Shown in pieces: positions 35,200-43,389 of a DNA stretch of 64,000 nucleotides; the stretch's first letter is position 1, and each line of letters begins with the position of its first letter. Source of the stretch: Syntrophaceae bacterium UBA6087 (GTDB taxonomy: Bacteria > Desulfobacterota > Desulfomonilia > UBA1062); the NCBI GenBank assembly GCA_002448235.1, contig DIXF01000001.1, positions 186,001 to 250,000 on the forward strand. The letters run 5' to 3'. The notes under the pieces were generated by a model. The model did no database searches, was not told the DNA's origin, and worked only from the letters and a program-made list of their open reading frames with translations. A program made the translations under genes and the position numbers.

Positions 35200-36264
35200 T
35201 TAAAACCCCATGATGAAGCGCAGCGCATAACGCCTGTCGACCCTCTGGCCCGCATACGCCCCTATCTCTTCGGCATAAGTGAGCGCATCGAGCTGTACGA
35301 AACGCGCATCGAGATTGGCCCCTGCCGTGAAGTATCCCTGATACAGGCCTGTTCGCACCGAAAGGAACGCAGGGAATCTGAACTCGGCGCCGACGCGGAT
35401 CCTCTTGGCGAGATCGTCGTCATCTCCGAGCTGGGAGAAGACATCGATATAATCGACTGCGAAGGTGGTCTTTGTAATCCACAGATCATGGTCTACGGCA
35501 AAACCGATATCGACATGATCTTCGAGGTCTTCTGCATCGCCGAGGTCGCTGCCGATGAGGTTGTTTGCACAGACGCCTATCCGGGCATTCTCCATCCCGA
35601 AGGAATCAAGGGAAACGATCATCCCGATATCCGCAAGCACGCCGCTCCCGTCTTCAAGATCGTCCTTTATTGTTTCATCGAGATCGTCGGCAGTGATGTC
35701 CAGTACCGTATACTGCTTTACGAGACTCTGCCTGTGGACGTATTTCACGCTCGCGCCGATGGAAAGGATGCCATCGAGGAGGGGGTGAGCGTATCCCACT
35801 GTTCCACCCATGTCGCTGATCACGTGGGTCTGCAACCTGGGATACTGCCGGTCAAAAACTTCGAGATCCATCCTGGCGGTGCCGATCAGGCCGAAGGCAA
35901 ACCGGGGCATCGAATAATAGGGGAACAGGTTGAGCCCGATATGGGCGCGTTCGCCGACATTATTCCTCAGATACTCGGCTGTCTCAGCTTCGTCATCGAA
36001 ATCGACATCTGCCGCGTCGCGGTAAATATCATAGGCTTTTTCCCCGACTTCCAGATCCAGGGGGAACAGTGATGCCCGGATATTCTTGATCCTGGCCAGG
36101 CCGGCGGGATTGTAGAAAAGGGCATTGGCGTCATCGGAAACGGCGACAAAGGCGCCGCCCATTCCCATGGGACGGAGTCCCTTGTAGATGTACGGGTATT
36201 CTTCACCGGAAGCCGTGCCTGTCGAGATCGCCATCAGGAATGCAATAACAAGGAGTTTTTTCAT
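35200..36264 (-). CDS. PorV/TraF-like outer-membrane beta-barrel protein
   Basis: A 354-residue protein with signal peptide (MKKLLVIAFLMAISTGTASGE). Its opening, GLRPMGMGGAFVAVSDDANALFYNPAGLA, is characteristic of PorV/UPF0164/TraF-type outer-membrane proteins, and alternating beta-strands run to a terminal aromatic residue (YALRFIMGF). Asp-rich loops (DFDDEAETAE, LGDDDDLAKR) could bind calcium, but that is a guess. It follows the lipoprotein gene below by 11 bases, forming a two-gene envelope operon. Confidence 0.8.
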   Translation of the reverse strand: MKKLLVIAFLMAISTGTASGEEYPYIYKGLRPMGMGGAFVAVSDDANALFYNPAGLARIKNIRASLFPLDLEVGEKAYDIYRDAADVDFDDEAETAEYLRNNVGERAHIGLNLFPYYSMPRFAFGLIGTARMDLEVFDRQYPRLQTHVISDMGGTVGYAHPLLDGILSIGASVKYVHRQSLVKQYTVLDITADDLDETIKDDLEDGSGVLADIGMIVSLDSFGMENARIGVCANNLIGSDLGDAEDLEDHVDIGFAVDHDLWITKTTFAVDYIDVFSQLGDDDDLAKRIRVGAEFRFPAFLSVRTGLYQGYFTAGANLDARFVQLDALTYAEEIGAYAGQRVDRRYALRFIMGF

Positions 36265-36275
36265 CGCCGGATCCT

Positions 36276-37163
36276 TTAGATTTGATATTCAAGCAGGTTG
36301 CTGCCGATATAATTCGCCGCATCGGCGCCGTCGAACGTGTCTATCTCTCCGCCTCCGAGAAGCTCGCTTAAGAATTCCGAGAACTTCTCAGCGACTTCCT
36401 CGTCCGATCCCATCCTGGCGTTGAGGACTGCGACCGCGTTGTCAACGGCTGCGATATCGCCCCGAAGGGCCTGAACCAGATCGGTGTCGTTATGGATATT
36501 TGTTGCAAGACTGGTGAGCAGGATGCCCCAATCCGTATCCCCGTGCTCGGGGAACACCTCCCGATAGGCGGCCTTGTTGACCGGGACGTTGGTTGTCATC
36601 AGATCCGCGGATTCAAGGCCGACCTTGAGGATGAAATGTACGGCCGATACCATTCCCAGCTGGACCGTGTCGTCGTCGTTTCCATAGGTATCGACGAGGT
36701 CCGTGAGATACGCCTGGGCGCTTTCGAGATAATGTATAAAAGTATTTAGGGAAGCATAGGCCAGGTATCTGGCTGCAGATGCCTCCTCTCCCGCTGCCTC
36801 CCCGGATGACGCCCTGGCAAGATCGCCCGTAATGTGGAGAGATAAGGCCGAAGCGATGACGTCGAAGCTTTCATTGTCAGAGTCGCCTGAATTTTCAATT
36901 ATATAGGTCAGGTCAAAACCTGCCTTGCCCATGTATGCAGAGGCAATGATTCTCGTCGCCTCCACGTCCGGATTCGACGAGTCGTGTCCGGGCTCGAGGA
37001 TATCGATAGCACCCTGGTAATCGCCGTCGTTCAGCGCCATTCGCGCCTCTTCGATACTGGCTGCATCGCTCGAATCATCGGCCAGGGACTTCAGTGCATT
37101 GCTGTCGCAGCCCCAGAGAGCGAGGGAAGAAATAATTCCGAGGAAACATATCAGCTTTTTCAT
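36276..37163 (-). CDS. Lipoprotein with TPR-like repeats, unknown function
   Basis: A 295-residue protein with a lipoprotein signal peptide and lipobox LWGC. After the cysteine comes a helical region with a likely tetratricopeptide-type pair (IEEARMALNDGDYQGAIDILEPG, VEATRIIASAYMGKAGFDL), then an acidic, largely helical body. AGGAGA precedes the ATG. It is co-transcribed with the outer-membrane barrel gene, so it may be a periplasm-facing partner of that barrel. No specific family recognised. Confidence 0.75.
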   Translation of the reverse strand: MKKLICFLGIISSLALWGCDSNALKSLADDSSDAASIEEARMALNDGDYQGAIDILEPGHDSSNPDVEATRIIASAYMGKAGFDLTYIIENSGDSDNESFDVIASALSLHITGDLARASSGEAAGEEASAARYLAYASLNTFIHYLESAQAYLTDLVDTYGNDDDTVQLGMVSAVHFILKVGLESADLMTTNVPVNKAAYREVFPEHGDTDWGILLTSLATNIHNDTDLVQALRGDIAAVDNAVAVLNARMGSDEEVAEKFSEFLSELLGGGEIDTFDGADAANYIGSNLLEYQI

Positions 37164-37290
37164 ATTTTTCTCCTAGTTCAAACAGGTGAGATCGGCATTG
37201 TATAGATATCGGCCGAGCGGAGGAAAATTATCAGTCTTTCATGCAGACCCATAACGGCGCATTGTCGGGATAACGCCAATAAGAAAGACT

Positions 37291-38256
37291 ATGTTTGCGT
37301 TGATATTGCCGGTGCTCTTTGATATAGGTCAGGCTATGGACGGATCATTCGAACAGGGCCTCAGAGAGATCTTTCAGAGCTCTACACAATATACCGCCGA
37401 GATCGGTGAATATATCCTCGACTCGGGCGGGAAGCGCTTGAGACCCAAAATGGTGATGCTCATCGGCAAGGCCATCGGCCTTCCGGCAGACAAAGTCATG
37501 CCCGTGGCATACACGGTCGAGCTCATGCACACGGCAAGCCTTCTGCATGACGATGTGGTCGACTGTACGTCCATACGGCGTGCAAAACCCACTGCAAACC
37601 AGGTTTTCGGCGATAAGCCGGCGTTGCTGGCCGGAGATTTCATTACGGCCTCGGCTATGGAAACCCTCTGCAGGATCGGCCGGATGGAGCTGGTGACAGG
37701 GATGGCCCAGACCATCAAAAAGATGGCCGAAGGGGAGCTCAAAGAGCTCCAGTATGCGAAAGAATTCCATGACGATATGGACGTCTATCTCGATATCATC
37801 TATCTCAAGACAGCTTCCCTTTTCGAGTACTGCACCTTTGCTCCGGGTATCCTGGCAGGGCTTGCCCCGGATATTCTGGATAGACTGGTCACCTTCGGGA
37901 GGACCGTGGGCATGGGCTTCCAGATCGTGGATGACATCATCAATCTCACCCCGAGCAAAGACGACAACAAGGACCCCTTCAACGATATCCTCGAAGGGAA
38001 ATCGACCCTGCCCCTGATCTTTCTCTTTCAGGAGAATCCCCCTCTCCTGGCGGATACCGCCGGTTTCGTAACCCCTGCCGACAGGCAGAAACACCTAATC
38101 CCCCACATCACCCCGCAGATTTTGAAGAGAAGCAAGGATGTCGCGTGTAAGTATCTCGATGAAGCCATGGAGGCCATTCGACATACCGGATTCATGGAGG
38201 CGGAGCTTGTCCGGATACCGGAGGCAATTGCTTCCCAGCTCGATAACCGCTTCTGA
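37291..38256 (+). CDS. Polyprenyl diphosphate synthase (IspB-like)
   Basis: Condenses isopentenyl diphosphate units into the long prenyl chain of quinones or related carriers. Motifs: GGKRLRP, first aspartate-rich motif LLHDDVVDCTS, GDFITASAMETL, and second motif IVDDIINL. The start may be the ATG at 37291 (321 residues) or the ATG at 37336 (MDGSFEQGL, 306 residues), which is nearer the family's normal N-terminus. Neither has a clear ribosome-binding site. Chain length cannot be judged from the sequence alone. Confidence 0.9.
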   Translation: MFALILPVLFDIGQAMDGSFEQGLREIFQSSTQYTAEIGEYILDSGGKRLRPKMVMLIGKAIGLPADKVMPVAYTVELMHTASLLHDDVVDCTSIRRAKPTANQVFGDKPALLAGDFITASAMETLCRIGRMELVTGMAQTIKKMAEGELKELQYAKEFHDDMDVYLDIIYLKTASLFEYCTFAPGILAGLAPDILDRLVTFGRTVGMGFQIVDDIINLTPSKDDNKDPFNDILEGKSTLPLIFLFQENPPLLADTAGFVTPADRQKHLIPHITPQILKRSKDVACKYLDEAMEAIRHTGFMEAELVRIPEAIASQLDNRF

Positions 38257-38320
38257 TGCTATTGATTTTCCCGGTATCTGCTCCTATCTAAAGGATTGAT
38301 TAGATACCAAAAAAGAGGAC

Positions 38321-39277
38321 ATGCACTTGGAATACAAGGATTACTACAAGGTACTGGGTGTGGAGAGGAATGCTGCCCAGGAAGAGATAAAAAAGCGCTA
38401 CAGAAAGCTTGCACGCGATTGCCATCCTGATACCTGCAAAAACGACCCCACCGCGGAAAAGCGTTTCAAGGAGCTCAATGAGGCCTATGAGGTGCTCAAA
38501 GACCCCGAGAAACGGAAGAGATACGACGCGCTGGGGAGCAACTGGCAGGAGGGGCAGTCGTTCCGGCCCCCTCCCGGGTTCGAGGACATTTTCGGAGGAA
38601 ACCCGTTCGGCGGGAGACCCAGGGGCGGGAGATCGCATACGTTTTCCTTTGACTTCGGCACCGGCTCCGCTCCCGGAGGCGGTTTCTCGGATTTTTTCGA
38701 ATCCCTCTTCGGGGATATCGGGATGGCAGGCGGCTCCGGCCACAGGCCGGGCGCATCCAGAGGTGGCGACCTTGAGACCGAGGTGAGCATCTCCCTGGAA
38801 GAGGCGCATGCCGGGTCGAACAGGGAGATCCAGCTCCAGGGGCCAGGCGGCGGTAAAAGGCTGAACGTTAAAATCCCTGCAGGCGCCTATGACGGGATGA
38901 AAATCCGCCTCTCCGGACAGGGGAACCCCGGGCCGGGCGGGTCGGGAGACCTGTATTTGCGGATAAGGCTTTCCTCCAACGGAAAGTACAAGCTTGAAGG
39001 CAACGATATCGTGGCGGACCTTCCCGTTTCGCCATGGGATGCGGCTCTGGGTGCCACGAAAGAAATCCATACGCCGGACGGGACATACAACCTCAAGATC
39101 CCGCCGGGGGTTTCTTCCGGCCAGAGGCTCAGGCTCAAGGGAAGAGGCCTTGCCCGGAAAGGGGATTTTTTTGCGCAGATCAAGATCGTCATGCCGAGAG
39201 ATCTTACGGAAGAGCAGAAGAGGCTGTTTGCAGAGCTGAAGAAGGTATCGTCGGATTTCGATCCGCACGGTACGTGA
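38321..39277 (+). CDS. CbpA-like DnaJ co-chaperone (no zinc domain)
   Basis: Stimulates DnaK ATPase and presents substrates. The 318-residue protein has an N-terminal J domain (DYYKVLGVERNAAQEEIKKRYRKLA) with the essential HPD motif, and a Gly/Phe-rich linker (FRPPPGFEDIFGGNPFGGRPRGGR). Two C-terminal substrate-binding domains follow (VSISLEEAHAGSNREIQLQ, VPPGVS-type IPPGVSSGQRLRLKGRG). The CxxCxGxG zinc repeats of DnaJ are absent, placing it with CbpA/DjlA-type proteins. The start has a GAGGAC site. It is convergent with the helix-hairpin-helix array. Confidence 0.92.
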   Translation: MHLEYKDYYKVLGVERNAAQEEIKKRYRKLARDCHPDTCKNDPTAEKRFKELNEAYEVLKDPEKRKRYDALGSNWQEGQSFRPPPGFEDIFGGNPFGGRPRGGRSHTFSFDFGTGSAPGGGFSDFFESLFGDIGMAGGSGHRPGASRGGDLETEVSISLEEAHAGSNREIQLQGPGGGKRLNVKIPAGAYDGMKIRLSGQGNPGPGGSGDLYLRIRLSSNGKYKLEGNDIVADLPVSPWDAALGATKEIHTPDGTYNLKIPPGVSSGQRLRLKGRGLARKGDFFAQIKIVMPRDLTEEQKRLFAELKKVSSDFDPHGT

Positions 39278-39293
39278 CAGTAAGGCTAAAAAA

Positions 39294-39320
39294 ATGCCGG
39301 TGGAAGAGATCCACCGGCAT
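39294..39320 (-). terminator. Palindromic terminator A of the helix-hairpin-helix array
   Basis: An 11-bp perfect stem, ATGCCGGTGGA (39294-39304) / TCCACCGGCAT (39310-39320). It is followed on the minus strand by a run of seven T (39293-39287). It ends the transcript of the first array gene. The core ATGCCGGTG/CACCGGCAT recurs at three other array junctions. Confidence 0.85.
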
Positions 39321-39386
39321 CACATCGTTGGCTGTCACGATTCTTTACTTGTTCAAACGAGCATGCTTCCCTGATCGTGTTGATTG

Positions 39387-39725
39387 TCAGGAGACCGGTT
39401 TTTCTTTTTCAGCCTTGGGAGTTGCGGGAACGAAGTCCGATTTTCCTTCCAGCTTGACGTACCCTTGCAATGACTTGAATTTCTTTTCGCCGATGCCTTT
39501 TACATTGGGGATCTCGGATAAGGATTTAAAAACGCCGTTGGCTTTCCGATATGCGATGATATTCTTTGCTGTGGCCTCACCGATTCCCGGCAGCAGCTGC
39601 AGTTCTTCCAGTGTTGCGGTATTCACATTGATTTTCCCTTGTCCTGCTTTTCCTGCTCCAAACGCCATAGTGCCAAAAAACATAACAACCAGGATCACTC
39701 CTGCCAAAATGGTAAACCTTTTCAT
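39387..39725 (-). CDS. ComEA-like exported helix-hairpin-helix protein, array copy 1
   Basis: A 112-residue protein. Signal peptide MKRFTILAGVILVVMFFGTMAFGA, then a single HhH domain (~30-95): INVNTATLEELQLLPGIGE, AKNIIAYRKANGVFKSL, VKGIGEKKFKSLQGYV. It ends in a short Lys/Pro/Glu tail. ComEA HhH domains bind double-stranded DNA without sequence specificity in the periplasm during natural transformation, but this copy has no membrane anchor. A GAGGAGG site precedes the ATG. Confidence 0.9.
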   Translation of the reverse strand: MKRFTILAGVILVVMFFGTMAFGAGKAGQGKINVNTATLEELQLLPGIGEATAKNIIAYRKANGVFKSLSEIPNVKGIGEKKFKSLQGYVKLEGKSDFVPATPKAEKEKPVS

Positions 39726-39840
39726 TACTTACCTCCTCATCATATATTACCCCTCAGGGCATTGTATGGAGTAATAATATAAATTCGAGAAGGTATAATT
39801 CAAGACCCCGAAGAAAAAACGATTAACTCGGTAACAGTAA

Positions 39841-39868
39841 GATGCCGGTGTCACGGGACACCGGCATC
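39841..39868 (-). terminator. Palindromic terminator B of the array
   Basis: A 12-bp perfect stem GATGCCGGTGTC (39841-39852) / GACACCGGCATC (39857-39868), loop ACGG, located 35 bases after array copy 2. The minus-strand tail (TTACTG) is only weakly T-rich. Confidence 0.7.
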
Positions 39869-39902
39869 TTTGAAAACACGGTAAAAGCTTCCGGTGCAGG
39901 TT

Positions 39903-40295
39903 CTATTGCGGCGATCCCTGCTGACCCGGTTCCTGGCCTGGCTGAGACGCCGGCGGTGTCTGCTGCCCTGAGCCCTGCGGAGACTCCTGCGGTGAGCCCG
40001 ATTCGCCTTCGACAGCGATGTAGTCCCGCATCGAGCCGAGTTTCTCCGAATCCATCCCCTGCACTCTACTGAGGTCGTCTACCGAAGTGTAAGGGCCGTT
40101 CATATTTCTATAGGCCACGATGTTCTGTGCCAGGTTCTGGTCAACTCCCGGTACCTGCTGAAGCTCCTCAGCCGTTGCGGTATTTATGTTTACCGTTCCC
40201 TGCGCCTGCGTTTCTTCCTTTTTTCCGCAGGACGTGCTGCCAAGGATAAGCACCAGCACCAGGATAATCCCTGTGATCACCGTTGATTTTCTCAT
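39903..40295 (-). CDS. ComEA-like helix-hairpin-helix lipoprotein, array copy 2
   Basis: A 130-residue protein. The signal sequence (MRKSTVITGIILVLVLILG) ends in a lipobox-like STSC, so it is probably lipid-anchored. HhH domain: VNINTATAEELQQVPGVD, AQNIVAYRNMNGPYTSV, VQGMDSEKLGSMRDYI. A Gln/Pro/Gly-rich tail follows. Its leader has a GCCTGAAGAAAGGC-type hairpin just before the AAGGAG site, a feature shared in varied form with copies 5 and 6. Confidence 0.9.
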   Translation of the reverse strand: MRKSTVITGIILVLVLILGSTSCGKKEETQAQGTVNINTATAEELQQVPGVDQNLAQNIVAYRNMNGPYTSVDDLSRVQGMDSEKLGSMRDYIAVEGESGSPQESPQGSGQQTPPASQPGQEPGQQGSPQ

Positions 40296-40360
40296 CGCTC
40301 ATCTCCTTGTCCAGATGCCTTTCTTCAGGCTTCCGAAAGATCAATTACTGAATCTTCACC

Positions 40361-40378
40361 GATACCGTCCTCGGCATC
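40361..40378 (-). terminator. Degenerate palindrome C of the array
   Basis: GATACCG (40361-40367) and CGGCATC (40372-40378) form an imperfect hairpin (one A/C mismatch) after array copy 3. It looks like a decayed version of the ATGCCGG/CCGGCAT palindromes at the other junctions. Confidence 0.4.
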
Positions 40379-40435
40379 GAGATACGTCCATGTTTCTCAT
40401 GAAGCAAAAAGGCATAGTCTCACGCCCCGGCTTCC

Positions 40436-41134
40436 TCATTCTGCAGGTGGCGAACCGCCTGAGTCAGGTGCGTACTCTGGGAACGGGGTACTTTGCTGCG
40501 ACCTGACCAGATCGGGCTCGATGTCCGTAGGCCCTTCCAGCTTCGTGTAAAACCGGATATCGTCGATTTTATCCTGGTCGATCCCCCGGACATTGGCAAG
40601 ATCGTCGACGTTGTTGAAGGGTCCGTTGGTATCCCGATATTGGATGATACTATCGGCGAGAGACCTCGAGATCCCGGGGACCATGATGAGCTCTCCCTTC
40701 GTGGCGGTGTTGATATTGACCTTGCCCTGCCCGTACGCATTCTCGCTTGTTTCCCGGGCTACGCTTCCCTTGTCGCCCCCTCCGCCTCCTATGCCCTCTG
40801 TTTCTCCGGTTATACCGCCGCCGCCGGCCGCACCTTCAGAGGTTATGCCCTGTCCGGTTGCCTCTGCACCTACTCCCTGCGCTGCCGTGCCTTGGGAGGC
40901 CGTCCCGCCAGTGCTCACGCCCTGCGTTCCTGCTCCCTGGCCGGCAGCTTCTCCCCCTGTATCCTGGGTAGAAGTTCCTCCAGCGCCCACACCCTGCGCC
41001 GTCGTCCCCTGATCCGTTGTATTCTCTCCACCTGCATCCTGACACCCCGCCCCCGTATCTTGTGCAAACCCTGCTCCGCTTGCTATGAGCATGACCGACA
41101 CCAGTAACGTTGTAAGAAGAGTTATTTTTTTCAT
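40436..41134 (-). CDS. ComEA-like exported helix-hairpin-helix protein, array copy 3, with long Gly/Thr/Gln linker
   Basis: A 232-residue protein. Signal peptide MKKITLLTTLLVSVMLIASG...FA, then a ~110-residue low-complexity segment dominated by Gly, Thr, Ala and Gln (units such as TTAQGVGAGG and TASQGTAAQG), and a C-terminal HhH domain (~150-215): VNINTATKGELIMVPGIS, ADSIIQYRDTNGPFNNV, VRGIDQDKIDDIRFY. The chosen ATG at 41134 has AAGGAGG; an in-frame ATG at 41239 would add a tail with no signal-peptide character. The linker may let the domain reach outside the membrane. Confidence 0.88.
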   Translation of the reverse strand: MKKITLLTTLLVSVMLIASGAGFAQDTGAGCQDAGGENTTDQGTTAQGVGAGGTSTQDTGGEAAGQGAGTQGVSTGGTASQGTAAQGVGAEATGQGITSEGAAGGGGITGETEGIGGGGGDKGSVARETSENAYGQGKVNINTATKGELIMVPGISRSLADSIIQYRDTNGPFNNVDDLANVRGIDQDKIDDIRFYTKLEGPTDIEPDLVRSQQSTPFPEYAPDSGGSPPAE

Positions 41135-41220
41135 GCGTGCCTCCTTGTCTGTCTGCCCTAAGAGAAAGTCTGATTTCGTATTGAATCTCATTACACGTGA
41201 ATAATGGTTTTTATGACATG

Positions 41221-41254
41221 AGGTAATGCCGGTATCCATATACCGGCATTACCT
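41221..41254 (-). terminator. Palindromic terminator D of the array
   Basis: A 15-bp perfect stem AGGTAATGCCGGTAT (41221-41235) / ATACCGGCATTACCT (41240-41254), loop CCAT, after array copy 4. A further CATG/CATG pair flanks it with a bulge. It shares the ATGCCGGT core of palindromes A, B and E. Confidence 0.75.
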
Positions 41255-41309
41255 CGTCATGTACTGTACAAACATGTTAAGACGCTTATGCGCGGACGAT
41301 CAAAAAACC

Positions 41310-41846
41310 TTACGGAGTACTCATTCCATCCGAAGGGCTGCTGGGGTCACTTGACCCGCTGGTGCCGCTTGACCCGCTTGAATCCATCCCCTCAGTTCCG
41401 GTGGACCCGCTGGTGCCGCTCGAACCGCTTGAATCCATTCCCTCTACTCCGCTGGATCCGCTCATGCCGGGTGATGACGGCTGTCCGACTGTCAGGTAGC
41501 TCCTGAGCGAATCGAGCTTCTGCTGATCCATCCCCTGCACTCGGCTTAAATCGTCGATCGAAGCGAAAGGACCGTTCGCATCCCGGTAGCTTACGATATT
41601 CTGGGCGAGCGTCTGATCGATTCCCGGCACCTGCTGAAGCTCGGCTGCCGAGGCGGTGTTTACATCAATAGTACTCTGTGCCATTCCCATCTGAGATTCC
41701 GCTCCTGCACCGCTTTCCGGCGATTGCGTGCCGGTCTGAGCTCCTGCCCCCGGTCCCGCCGCTCCCTGTTTCTTCTCACAGGATGTCACGCTCAGCGCCA
41801 ACATTACTGCGAGGATTATCCCGATTACCATGGTAATTTTTTTCAT
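41310..41846 (-). CDS. ComEA-like helix-hairpin-helix lipoprotein, array copy 4, with repetitive tail
   Basis: A 178-residue protein. The signal sequence ends in lipobox-like VTSC. HhH domain (~58-120): DVNTASAAELQQVPGID, AQNIVSYRDANGPFASI, VQGMDQQKLDSLRSYL. The C-terminal ~50 residues are a Ser/Gly/Thr repeat with a 17-residue unit GMDSSGSSGTSGSTGTE present twice; the DNA unit is 51 bases (from about 41354 and 41405). AAGGAGG precedes the ATG. The tail may be surface-exposed. Confidence 0.9.
   Translation of the reverse strand: MKKITMVIGIILAVMLALSVTSCEKKQGAAGPGAGAQTGTQSPESGAGAESQMGMAQSTIDVNTASAAELQQVPGIDQTLAQNIVSYRDANGPFASIDDLSRVQGMDQQKLDSLRSYLTVGQPSSPGMSGSSGVEGMDSSGSSGTSGSTGTEGMDSSGSSGTSGSSDPSSPSDGMSTP
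41354..41455 (-). repeat. 51-base tandem repeat inside array copy 4
   Basis: Two copies of a 51-base unit (starting near 41354 and 41405 on the + strand), differing at several positions, encode the Ser/Gly-rich 17-residue repeat. Unit length is a multiple of three, so copy-number changes would keep the frame. Confidence 0.7.
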
Positions 41847-41945
41847 TTCTTACCTCCTTTTTATCTCTGGTTTTCCCTACTTCAAGGTATGTACTTTGAA
41901 TAAGTTTAAATGCATAACAGAGTGTATCGCCTTTAAAGGGGCAGT

Positions 41946-41975
41946 GAAATGCCGGTGCGTCGACACCGGCATTTC
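41946..41975. terminator. Palindrome E of the array
   Basis: A 12-bp perfect stem GAAATGCCGGTG (41946-41957) / CACCGGCATTTC (41964-41975), loop CGTCGA, 38 bases after array copy 5. The clear T-run (CTTTTTAT) is on the + strand side, opposite to the gene, so the palindrome's direction of action is uncertain. Confidence 0.65.
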
Positions 41976-42012
41976 CTTTTTATACTCATCTGTCAGACAT
42001 TGGTGGCAACTT

Positions 42013-42555
42013 CTAATACCCTGAAGAGCCTGCGCCGCCGGTACCCGTGTCGGTACCGCTCGTACCCCCGGTGCCCATGTCGGTATCACCGGTCCCGCCG
42101 GTGCCCATGTCTGTGCCGGTACCCATGTCGGTGCCGCTCGTGCCGCTCGAACCTCCCATGCCTTCCTGGCCTATGGTGACACTGCCTCTGATCTGGTCGA
42201 GCTTTTTATTATCGACGCCTTTGACTTTTGTCAGGTCGTCAACGGACGCAAAAGGACCGTTCTGATCCCTGTACTGCACGATATCCCTCGCCATGGTCCT
42301 GGTCATGCCCGGGATGCTCTCCAGTTCGCTTGCCGAAGCGGTGTTGATATCGATCTTCGACTGCGACATGCCCGCCGTACCTTCCTGGCCTGATGGCTGA
42401 TCCATCCCGCTGGTTCCGCCGGTCATACCCGGGTCGGACCCCATGGTTCCCTGCTGGCCCGAAGAGCTGTCCATATTCCCTTCGCCGTATGCTATTCCGC
42501 CGACGGTAAGCATAAGGACTAGGATTCCTATAGATAATAGTGTTGATTTTTTCAT
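42013..42555 (-). CDS. ComEA-like exported helix-hairpin-helix protein, array copy 5, with Gly/Thr repeat tail
   Basis: A 180-residue protein. Signal peptide MKKSTLLSIGILVLMLTVGGIAYG, a Gly/Ser/Gln-rich segment, an HhH domain (~70-130): DINTASASELESIPGMT, ARDIVQYRDQNGPFASV, VKGVDNKKLDQIRGSV. The tail is a degenerate Gly/Thr/Asp/Met repeat (DMGTG units, DNA roughly 42040-42140). The leader has a GCCTCAGAAAGGC-type hairpin before the GGAGGA site, as in copy 2. Confidence 0.9.
   Translation of the reverse strand: MKKSTLLSIGILVLMLTVGGIAYGEGNMDSSSGQQGTMGSDPGMTGGTSGMDQPSGQEGTAGMSQSKIDINTASASELESIPGMTRTMARDIVQYRDQNGPFASVDDLTKVKGVDNKKLDQIRGSVTIGQEGMGGSSGTSGTDMGTGTDMGTGGTGDTDMGTGGTSGTDTGTGGAGSSGY
42040..42140 (-). 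repeat. Degenerate short tandem repeats in the tail of array copy 5
   Basis: Imperfect repeats of a GGTGCCCATGTCGGT-like unit on the + strand encode DMGTG-type motifs. Like the repeat in copy 4, it lies in the C-terminal tail, suggesting slippage-driven tail variation. Confidence 0.6.
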
Positions 42556-42604
42556 TGTTTATCCTCCATTGTTAGTCTGCCTTTCTGAGGCGTTTTCTTT
42601 AGAC

Positions 42605-42640
42605 AAAGACCAGGGTCCCTTTTGAGAAGACTCGGTCTTT
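42605..42640 (-). terminator. Candidate hairpin between array copies 5 and 6
   Basis: AAAGACC (42605-42611) pairs with GGTCTTT (42634-42640). It is distinct from the ATGCCGGTG palindromes. The 239 bases between copies 5 and 6 contain no other recognised element. Confidence 0.3.
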
Positions 42641-42794
42641 GTTCGGAATTACCGGTTACGTTGATAATCTTTGCATGCGGCCTTAATCCTCCCTGATCAA
42701 AGGCTCTTGCCCTTAAAAACAGCGCTGTCCGAGTCCCTTTCTCTTAAAGCGACTCTCCGGCTGCGAGAAAGGTGAGATTATTCCAAGGGTGTAT

Positions 42795-43340
42795 CTATTG
42801 GCCCACCTGGATATACTTCTTTGCCAGCTCTAATTTGAAGTCGTTCATTCCCGAGACCCTGTTGAGATCGTCAACAGAGCCGAAGGGACCGTTCGCCTCA
42901 CGGTAACGTACGATATTCTGAGCCAGATTCTGCTGGATTCCCGGCACTTTTGACAGCTCCTGCGCCGTTACCGTGTTGAGGTCGTGTTTCACCATGAGAT
43001 ACTGGCGTAATGTATCGATGCGCTGCTTTTCAATGCCGCTGATCCGGCTGAGGTCATCGATGGACTCAAACGGTCCGTTTGCAGTCCGGTAGTCGATGAT
43101 ATTCTGTGCCAGATTCTGGTTCATCCCGGGCAGCCGCTGGAGGTCCTGAGCTGACGCAGTGTTTACATTGAGCTTTTTAACCCCCTGTTGCTGAGCCTGC
43201 ATCTGTCCCTTTGCCTGCGACTGTGACTGTACCTGTCCCTGCTGCATCCCTTTCCCGGATTTATCTTGCGCATACGCCGTGCCGCCGAAAGCGAGCACGA
43301 CAACCAGCATTCCTATCATTACGATGATACCCTTTTTCAT
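42795..43340 (-). CDS. ComEA-like exported protein with two helix-hairpin-helix domains, array copy 6
   Basis: A 181-residue protein. Signal peptide MKKGIIVMIGMLVVVLAFGGTAYA, a Gln/Lys-rich linker, and two tandem HhH domains: the first with LNVNTASAQDLQRLPGM ... ISGIEKQRIDTLRQYL, the second with LNTVTAQELSKVPGIQ ... VSGMNDFKLELAKKYI. It is the only double-domain copy and probably the first in transcriptional order. A promoter-like pair lies 50-77 bases upstream. The leader can form a CTGCCC..GGGCA hairpin before the GGGGGTG site. Confidence 0.9.
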   Translation of the reverse strand: MKKGIIVMIGMLVVVLAFGGTAYAQDKSGKGMQQGQVQSQSQAKGQMQAQQQGVKKLNVNTASAQDLQRLPGMNQNLAQNIIDYRTANGPFESIDDLSRISGIEKQRIDTLRQYLMVKHDLNTVTAQELSKVPGIQQNLAQNIVRYREANGPFGSVDDLNRVSGMNDFKLELAKKYIQVGQ

Positions 43341-43389
43341 ATTGCACCCCCATCATTTATCTGCCCGTAGAGGGCATCCTTGAAATAAT

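Noticed and set aside
34984..36072. 362-residue + strand open frame over the outer-membrane barrel gene
   Set aside because: Antisense to a protein with signal peptide and PorV-like opening; overlaps the RfaE2 end too.
41354..42140. Frameshift or assembly error in repeat tails
   Set aside because: Both repeat tracts keep the reading frame (units are multiples of three or degenerate) and the proteins end normally.
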